A stretch of 12,542 nucleotides of DNA. It comes from Flavobacterium psychrophilum. GTDB taxonomy: Bacteria; Bacteroidota; Bacteroidia; Flavobacteriales; Flavobacteriaceae. Within the stretch, counting starts at the first letter, position 1; every line of letters begins with the position of its first letter. Below are positions 7,117-12,542 of the stretch, one piece after another. Under the pieces are notes generated by a model that saw only the letters and a program-made list of their open reading frames with translations, was not told the DNA's origin and ran no database searches. The translations under genes and the position numbers were made by a program. The stretch covers positions 1 to 12,542 of the forward strand of contig CAMBOW010000061.1 in NCBI GenBank assembly GCA_945869365.1, read 5' to 3'.

Positions 7117-7578
7117 TTATTTTTTAGCTACAATCTGGTTGGCGGCTTCCAACCATTTGGCGGGACCACCTGCTACATACCCTGTGCTTCCAATTCGGTC
7201 AAGAGAAATTTTTCCGTCTTTCATGCCCGGTTTGGCAAACCAAATGGTGGGGTAGCCTTGCACTTGGAACATCTGCTGAAGCGCTGAATTTTGTTGCTGA
7301 ATCTCGGGTTGTTGTGGGGTTCTTTTAGGGAAATCCAATTCGACTAAAATGGCATTTTCTTGGGCCCAATTGGCAAATTCTGCCGTTTTGAGCACCTCTT
7401 TTTGCAAACGGATACACCAGCCACACCAGTCGCTTCCGGTGAAAAACAACAACAAGGGTTTATTGGTTTTCATTGCCAATTGTGACGCTTTTTCTACATT
7501 GGTCTCCCAATAAATATCTTGCGCTTGAGCAGCAAAACCGCTTAAAACAAGAACGAAGAGTAAGACTATTTTTTTCAT
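7117..7578 (-). CDS. Periplasmic thioredoxin-fold protein
   Basis: Starting at ATG 7576-7578, the protein is 153 residues. A TTG five codons upstream (7593) is also in frame, but MKKIVLLFVLVLSGFAAQAQ is a textbook signal peptide starting at the ATG. The mature part has a thioredoxin fold of the DsbD-gamma/thioredoxin_7 type. The redox motif is WCGWC (Cys52, Cys55) after PLLLFFTGSD, and the cis-proline Pro110 lies in GYPTIWF. Such proteins reduce or shuffle disulfides in the periplasm; the partner is unknown. It lies about 38 bp downstream of POT1 on the same strand with no terminator between, so it is probably co-transcribed with the transporters. A hairpin terminator follows its stop codon. 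Confidence 0.9.
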   Translation of the reverse strand: MKKIVLLFVLVLSGFAAQAQDIYWETNVEKASQLAMKTNKPLLLFFTGSDWCGWCIRLQKEVLKTAEFANWAQENAILVELDFPKRTPQQPEIQQQNSALQQMFQVQGYPTIWFAKPGMKDGKISLDRIGSTGYVAGGPAKWLEAANQIVAKK

Positions 7579-7616
7579 AATCGTTGATTTCAATATTAGA
7601 ATTCGAAAGTACTAAT

Positions 7617-9116
7617 TTATTTTACTTCCTGCATTAGTTTTTTAATTAAAGGTGTGAAGACAATTAAGACCACGCCAGAAATTAAAGCATACACTGCCAA
7701 TTGATAATACCCATCGGTATAACCTTGCAATTTGGTGAGCAAAGAAGCATTTTCATCTGGCGACGACATACCTGCTCCTAATAATCCTGCGGCATATTGA
7801 CCGTAAGCACTAGCTAAAAACCACATTCCCATCATCATTCCAGAAAGTCGTTTTGGGGATAATTTTGTCATGATTGACAAACCGATTGGTGACAAACAGA
7901 GTTCTCCAAAAGTAATTACCAAGTATGCCAATGTGAAGATGTTTAAAGAAGTGATTCCGTTAACATCTGCAAAAAATCGGGTGTAATAAAAAACATAAAA
8001 CGCCGCTGCTAAAAACAAAAATCCAAGACCAAACTTTACAACTGTATTGGGTTCGAGTTTCTTTTTCGCCATCGCCAACCAAAGCAATCCTAGAATCGGG
8101 CTAAAAACAATCACAAACAAGGAATTGGCCGTGTTGTTTACGATATTCGGATTGATTTCAAAAAACAACAAATTTGAATGTAAATTATCTTTGGCAAAAA
8201 GGGCTAATGAACCGCCACTTTGCTCGAAGAAAGCCCAGAATATTATCGAAAAAATGATAAAAATAAAAGCCGCTAAAAGTTTTTTCTGTGCTTTGATTTC
8301 TTGCTCTCTATAAGTCTCATATAAGAAATAGATGATTGCCAATGGCCCGATAGTATACATAAAATAATCGGTGTAATCCGTATTTTTAATCATCATAAAA
8401 ATTAACGGAATACTAATTAATGAGCCAATATATACCGTAATTTCTTTGGTGGTTCTTTTAGATTTTGGCAATGCAATTAATGGAGAATCACCAATCGGAC
8501 CTAATGATTTTTTGGTCAGCATAAAAGTAACCAAGCCTATAACCATGACTATAGCTGCTGATAAGAAAGAATAGCTCCAACCGAAATCTTCGCTAGTTCC
8601 CAAATACACGCAAACGGCACCACCTAATAATGCTCCGATGTTGATTCCAGAATAAAACAGTCCGAAACCGGCATCGCGTCTGCTGTCACCTTCTTTATAC
8701 AATTCGCCCACCATGGAAGAAATATTGGGTTTGAAAAAACCCGTTCCTATGATAGACAAAGTGATTCCTAAATAGAACATTTCTTGAGGCGAAAATGCGA
8801 TGAGTAAATTCCCTAAAATCATGACGATTCCACCAAAAACCAGCGATTTTTTGAATCCTAATATTTTGTCGGCGAAAATTCCACCGATAAACGTAAACGC
8901 ATAAACAAAAGCTTGAATGGCGCCATATTTTAAATTCGCTTCTTTATCAGACAAGGACAAACCCAATACTTGGTCGGCCATAAAAATAGTCAATACACCA
9001 CGCATGCCGTAGAAACAAAAACGTTCCCACATTTCTACTAAAAACAAATACCAAAGTTGTTTCGGATATTTGCCTTCGAAGTTTTGAATTTGCTCTAAGG
9101 TTAGATTTTGTTCCAT
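7617..9116 (-). CDS. POT-family proton-coupled peptide transporter (POT1)
   Basis: This 499-residue MFS transporter of the proton-dependent oligopeptide family imports di- and tripeptides with protons across the inner membrane. The helix 1 motif ExxER is E28-MW-E31-R32 (EMWERFCFYG). Both PTR2 signatures are present: GGIFADKILGFKKS (78-91) and FYSGINIGAL (154-163). FFKPNISSMVG lies at 127-137. The helix 7 Glu is E298 in FWAFFEQSGGS, and the helix 10 Glu is E405 in TFGELCLSP. It has the shortest periplasmic loops of the three neighbours. Its ATG lies 9 bp after the POT2 stop, so the two are probably one transcript. Its base composition is clearly lower in GC than that of POT2 and POT3, suggesting a separate history. 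Confidence 0.95.
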   Translation of the reverse strand: MEQNLTLEQIQNFEGKYPKQLWYLFLVEMWERFCFYGMRGVLTIFMADQVLGLSLSDKEANLKYGAIQAFVYAFTFIGGIFADKILGFKKSLVFGGIVMILGNLLIAFSPQEMFYLGITLSIIGTGFFKPNISSMVGELYKEGDSRRDAGFGLFYSGINIGALLGGAVCVYLGTSEDFGWSYSFLSAAIVMVIGLVTFMLTKKSLGPIGDSPLIALPKSKRTTKEITVYIGSLISIPLIFMMIKNTDYTDYFMYTIGPLAIIYFLYETYREQEIKAQKKLLAAFIFIIFSIIFWAFFEQSGGSLALFAKDNLHSNLLFFEINPNIVNNTANSLFVIVFSPILGLLWLAMAKKKLEPNTVVKFGLGFLFLAAAFYVFYYTRFFADVNGITSLNIFTLAYLVITFGELCLSPIGLSIMTKLSPKRLSGMMMGMWFLASAYGQYAAGLLGAGMSSPDENASLLTKLQGYTDGYYQLAVYALISGVVLIVFTPLIKKLMQEVK

Positions 9117-9125
9117 AGCTGTTTT

Positions 9126-10784
9126 TTAATTAATTCCTTTTTCATGCATGACTTTGTTAAGTTGCTTTAACAAAACAAACATCAATACGGTGGCAAACAT
9201 CAATAAGGAAAAGTTGATCCAAAAGAAATCCGTTTTGTCTTCATAGGTATCCCACATGCTCGCAAGCACGCCGCTTAATTTATTTCCGATGGAAGTTGAT
9301 AAAAACCAACCGCCCATCATGAGCGAAGTGATATTCGTGGGACTCAACTTCGAGACGACCGACAAGCCCATGGGACTCAAGAACAGCTCTCCGATGGTGA
9401 TGATGCCGTAATTGGCAACCAACCACCACACGCTTACTTTTTCTGATCCATTGCCTCCCATTTTTACGGCAGCCACCATGACCAAAACCGACAAGGCGGA
9501 TATCAATAATCCGAATGCGATTTTGGTGGGTGTAGAGGGTTCTTTTTTCCGACTGCGTAAATACGTGAAAAATGCCACAACCAATGGCGTAAGTAGAATT
9601 ACCCAACCGGGATTGATGGATTGGCTTAAATTGGTAGCCCATAAACTAACTTTCGTATTTTCTGGGGGTAGTTTGTCTTGGGCAACATTCCTAAAATATA
9701 CCGGATAATCAACCACCTTTTGCACTTCCCCATCCACTTTTTGGAGTCGGAAAGCGGCGTCATACAGCTCGGTAGTATCTTTTTTGTACTCGACTTCTTT
9801 GGCTAGTTTAAGCCCATTAAAAACCGTTTCTGTAGTTCCGGTAATGGAGCGATCAGTATAGCGATCAGCCCAAGTGGTGAGCGCTGATCCATTGAGCTTG
9901 AAAACCGCCCAAAATAATATTACAACAGCAAAAATGGAGAGCAATGCGCCAATTGGACGCTTATCAGCCGGTTTGGCTTTAAAATACAAACTGGCATAAA
10001 AAAAGATAACCGGAATACAAGCAAAAATAAAGGCATCGGTACTGTCTGATCCAAAAACAAAACTGTTGGGATTGGCTTCAGAGGTTACCCCTTTGAGCAG
10101 CCAACCGATGATCCCAAAAACTACGGATGGCAATAAAATAAACAACACAATTTTATAAAACGGCATATCGCCTTCTTGGGTTCCTTTTTTCTGATCGTAG
10201 CCTTGGTAGTGTTTGGATCCGAGAATAAAGACTAAAACGCCGATAAACATCCCTACTCCAGCTGCCATAAACGCATACTGCCAACCCAACAAAATTTGCA
10301 ACGCGGCGCCAAAGAAATTGCAGATGAAAGCCCCCACGTTGATCCCCATATAGAAAATATTGTAGCCTTCGTCTTTCTTGTCTTTGAATGTGGAGTCGTT
10401 GTAAAAATTACCTAATAACGTAGAGATGTTGGGTTTAAAAAAACCATTGCCCAGAATGACCAACGTCATGGCCAAATAGAGCATGGGCAAACTGTGCACG
10501 CCCATCAGCATGTAGCCCACTCCCATCATGAGGCCGCCAATAATGATTGATTTTTTGTAGCCCAAATACCGATCGGCCAACAAACCACCAATAAATGGCG
10601 TTAAAAAAACCAGGGCGATAAAGGTTCCGTACAAATCGGCTGATTCTTTTTCAGTCATGGCAAAACCCGCTTCCACATCTTTGAGATACAAGGTAAATAT
10701 TCCAATCATGAGGTAGTATCCAAAACGTTCCCACATTTCGGACAAAAACAAATACGGCAAGGCCTTCGGGTGATTTTTCCACAT
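9126..10784 (-). CDS. POT-family peptide transporter with long helix 7-8 loop (POT2)
   Basis: This 552-residue POT/PTR transporter has helix 1 motif E16-MW-E19-R20 (SEMWERFGYY). Its signatures are GGLLADRYLGYKKS (66-79) and FYMGINVGAF (144-153), with FFKPNIST at 115-122. The helix 10 Glu is E466 (TIGELFLSP). Where POT1 and POT3 have FEQ at the end of helix 7, this protein has FKLNGS with Lys296, so the usual helix 7 Glu is absent. An extended hydrophilic segment of about 75 residues (312-385, rich in Lys, Asp and Thr) follows and should face the periplasm. Peptide transport is the family function, but proton coupling or substrate preference may differ. A terminator lies between POT3 and this gene, so it may have its own promoter in the 77-bp gap or depend on read-through. 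Confidence 0.93.
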   Translation of the reverse strand: MWKNHPKALPYLFLSEMWERFGYYLMIGIFTLYLKDVEAGFAMTEKESADLYGTFIALVFLTPFIGGLLADRYLGYKKSIIIGGLMMGVGYMLMGVHSLPMLYLAMTLVILGNGFFKPNISTLLGNFYNDSTFKDKKDEGYNIFYMGINVGAFICNFFGAALQILLGWQYAFMAAGVGMFIGVLVFILGSKHYQGYDQKKGTQEGDMPFYKIVLFILLPSVVFGIIGWLLKGVTSEANPNSFVFGSDSTDAFIFACIPVIFFYASLYFKAKPADKRPIGALLSIFAVVILFWAVFKLNGSALTTWADRYTDRSITGTTETVFNGLKLAKEVEYKKDTTELYDAAFRLQKVDGEVQKVVDYPVYFRNVAQDKLPPENTKVSLWATNLSQSINPGWVILLTPLVVAFFTYLRSRKKEPSTPTKIAFGLLISALSVLVMVAAVKMGGNGSEKVSVWWLVANYGIITIGELFLSPMGLSVVSKLSPTNITSLMMGGWFLSTSIGNKLSGVLASMWDTYEDKTDFFWINFSLLMFATVLMFVLLKQLNKVMHEKGIN

Positions 10785-10804
10785 AGTATTTCAGATTAAA
10801 AAGA

Positions 10805-10832
10805 AAACCCACGGAACAATTCCCGTGGGTTT
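10805..10832 (-). terminator. Rho-independent terminator after POT3
   Basis: A 10-bp perfect inverted repeat (AAACCCACGG at 10805-10814 and CCGTGGGTTT at 10823-10832) encloses an 8-base loop. On the minus strand the stem is followed by a T-rich tail (TTTTCTTTTT when the stem's last Ts are included). It starts 30 bp past the POT3 stop and ends about 20 bp before the POT2 ATG. It therefore separates POT3 from POT2-POT1-thioredoxin, either fully or as a partial attenuator. Confidence 0.8.
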
Positions 10833-10861
10833 GAAAGATATAAAAAAAATTGAAAAGTTGC

Positions 10862-12538
10862 TTAACGAATCCCGTGCATCATCTTTTTCAAAACCGGTGT
10901 AAGCAAGAACAAGATTAAGGCAGCTAGCCCGGTGAGTACAACAAACACCATGAAAAACTCAAACAAGTTGTGAATTTCAAACCCAGCAAAAATAGGGTTG
11001 TGATCGGTGATTTGATTTTTAGACAACAAGGCAGTTTGCTCTAGCGTTAAGGTTACTTTTTTGTCCAACACCGCTTGTAAATCGATGCCTAGATCTTTTG
11101 CTTTTAAGAATTTATCACCTGTAGCTGGCATGATTGAGCCTAAGGTTCCTGCCAAGGCATATCCAGAAGCATTTGACAAGAAGAACACCCCGTACAACAA
11201 CGAAGAAAAACGCTTTGGTGAAAGTTTTCCTACCAACGACAAACCAATTGGCGACAAACACAATTCGGCACAGGTTTGAATTAAATACAATAAGATTAAC
11301 CATTTGATGGCCAATAAGCCGCTGTTTCCTAGATCTTTTACGTTGTAGGCAATGATAAAATAACTCAAGGCAATCAAGGCCAATCCAAACGATTGTTTCA
11401 TCGGAGAAATAGGCTCGCGGTCTTTGCTGCGCAAGTAATCCCACAACATAGAAAACGGAACGGCAAATGCCACTACAAATAGACCATTAAAAATTTGAAC
11501 CATCGAAGGCGGCATGTTCCAACCAAAGAAGTTACGATCGGTTTGGTTGTCGGCAATAAAGGTTAAGGATGAACCGGCTTGCTCAAAGGCAGCCCAAAAG
11601 AAAATAATAAAGAAGGCCACAATGTAGATTACAAAAATACGGTCGCGCTCTACTTTGGTTAGGGATGAATCAGAAACAATTAAGCCCGCAAGAGTTAGAC
11701 CACTCGAATAAATCAAGGTATAAATTAAGTTTTGTCCAAACACAAAATGAATCAAAGCACCTAAAGTAAAAAAGGCTAATCCGGCTAGGATTAAGGATTT
11801 TTGTGAAAATACCGCTTTTTGTGATTCGCCTTCTTCAAAGTCGGCCGCTTCATTTTGGGAAGGTAATCCGCCCAAAGGTTTGCCTTCTGGTGTAACTACA
11901 TATTTGTTTTTCAAGACATAGAACACGGCAGTCCCGATGAGCATGGCAATAGAAGCAGCCAAGAATCCCCATTTGAACGCGTGGATGTCACGAATACCCG
12001 CATTGTCTTTTACATCCCCAATCAAGGGGCAAATCAACTGACCCAAAAAGGCGCCCAAGTTGATTCCCATATAGAAAATGGTAAACGCAGTATCCAATTT
12101 GCTTTTTTCTTGTTTCGGGTACAAACTCCCTACCATCGAAGAAATATTGGGTTTAAAGAACCCATTACCAAAAATAATAATCCCCAAGGCCGACCACATC
12201 AAGGTATTAGCCAAAGGCAAATTGGTGCCAAATACACTGGCGCTAAAAAACAAGAATAATTGTCCGATGGCCATCATCAAACCACCCAATAAAATACAGT
12301 TGCGGTTTCCAAAAAATCGGTCGGCGATAAAACCGCCCAACATCGGAGTGAGGTAACATAACCCTAAAAATCCTCCGTAAATCAAAGAAGCAGCCTCTTC
12401 TTTCATCATCAAGGAATTCACCAGGAATAAGGTTAAAATGGCGCGCATACCATAAAAGTTGAATCGCTCCCACATTTCGGTTCCGAAAAGCACCCAAAGT
12501 CCTTTTGGATGTCCTGTTTTAACTTGTGTTTCTGACAT
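10862..12538 (-). CDS. POT-family peptide transporter (POT3)
   Basis: This 558-residue POT/PTR transporter is complete. Its ATG is at 12536-12538, only 4 bp from the right edge, so its promoter lies outside. The helix 1 motif is E21-MW-E24-R25 (TEMWERFNFYG). Signatures are GGFIADRFFGNRN (68-80) and FYMGINLGAF (155-164), with FFKPNISSMVG at 127-137. The helix 7 Glu is E319 in FWAAFEQAGSS, and the helix 10 Glu is E425 in CAELCLSP. All the usual coupling residues I can check are present. Compared with POT1 it has a longer cytoplasmic linker in mid-protein (about 210-245) and an extra segment of about 50 residues between helices 11 and 12 (470-520). It is the first of three adjacent transporter genes and ends before a strong hairpin terminator. 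Confidence 0.95.
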   Translation of the reverse strand: MSETQVKTGHPKGLWVLFGTEMWERFNFYGMRAILTLFLVNSLMMKEEAASLIYGGFLGLCYLTPMLGGFIADRFFGNRNCILLGGLMMAIGQLFLFFSASVFGTNLPLANTLMWSALGIIIFGNGFFKPNISSMVGSLYPKQEKSKLDTAFTIFYMGINLGAFLGQLICPLIGDVKDNAGIRDIHAFKWGFLAASIAMLIGTAVFYVLKNKYVVTPEGKPLGGLPSQNEAADFEEGESQKAVFSQKSLILAGLAFFTLGALIHFVFGQNLIYTLIYSSGLTLAGLIVSDSSLTKVERDRIFVIYIVAFFIIFFWAAFEQAGSSLTFIADNQTDRNFFGWNMPPSMVQIFNGLFVVAFAVPFSMLWDYLRSKDREPISPMKQSFGLALIALSYFIIAYNVKDLGNSGLLAIKWLILLYLIQTCAELCLSPIGLSLVGKLSPKRFSSLLYGVFFLSNASGYALAGTLGSIMPATGDKFLKAKDLGIDLQAVLDKKVTLTLEQTALLSKNQITDHNPIFAGFEIHNLFEFFMVFVVLTGLAALILFLLTPVLKKMMHGIR

Positions 12539-12542
12539 AATT

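Noticed and set aside
7579..7593. TTG-initiated five-residue extension of the thioredoxin-fold protein
   Set aside because: The ATG at 7578 gives a standard signal peptide, so the extension is unnecessary.
1..12542. Search for CRISPR arrays, insertion sequences, tRNA/rRNA genes, toxin-antitoxin or anti-phage modules
   Set aside because: No regularly spaced repeats, transposase motifs, cloverleaf sequences or defence-type proteins were seen; all sizeable ORFs belong to ordinary families.

Overview
The window looks like a chromosomal segment of a Flavobacteriaceae member, probably Flavobacterium or a close relative. The evidence is a protein with a type IX secretion (T9SS) C-terminal sorting domain, a PNGase F-family enzyme, the surE / small membrane protein / lpxB / NlpC-P60 / comEC gene order, moderate-to-low GC, and start codons with no purine-rich Shine-Dalgarno sequence. 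No mobile element, CRISPR array, tRNA or rRNA was seen, and nearly every base lies in a recognisable housekeeping or nutrient-scavenging gene.

Layout. At the left edge, on the minus strand, is the 5' end of a tail-specific C-terminal processing protease (Prc/Tsp, S41A). A 241-bp divergent intergenic region separates it from a plus-strand run of six closely packed genes. These are a secreted peptide-N-glycosidase F-like protein, surE, a 90-residue three-helix membrane protein, lpxB (lipid A disaccharide synthase), an NlpC/P60 lipoprotein whose best start is a TTG codon, and comEC. Gaps within the run are 4, 1, 3, about 28 and 36 bp. comEC converges on a minus-strand block read from the right edge: three consecutive POT-family peptide transporters (here POT3, POT2, POT1 in transcription order), then a periplasmic thioredoxin-fold protein. 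The comEC and thioredoxin stop codons are 3 bp apart.

Two hairpin/T-tract terminators act on the minus strand. One follows POT3 and lies in the POT3-POT2 gap. The other lies inside the 3' coding end of comEC and would stop transcripts leaving the thioredoxin gene.

Functionally, the plus-strand run combines envelope biogenesis and remodelling (LpxB, NlpC/P60), nucleotide metabolism or stress (SurE) and DNA uptake (ComEC) with a secreted glycan-releasing enzyme. The minus-strand block is dedicated to di/tripeptide uptake. A loose theme of breaking down and importing glycoprotein and peptide material is plausible but is only inference.

The most notable points are the PNGase F-like protein (catalytic Asp and one Glu retained, a Glu-to-Asp change at the third acidic site, a Cys-rich insertion, added Ig-like and T9SS domains), the terminator embedded in comEC, the lower GC of POT1, and a Glu-to-Lys change in helix 7 of POT2. 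I see no strong sign of a wholly new multi-gene system.
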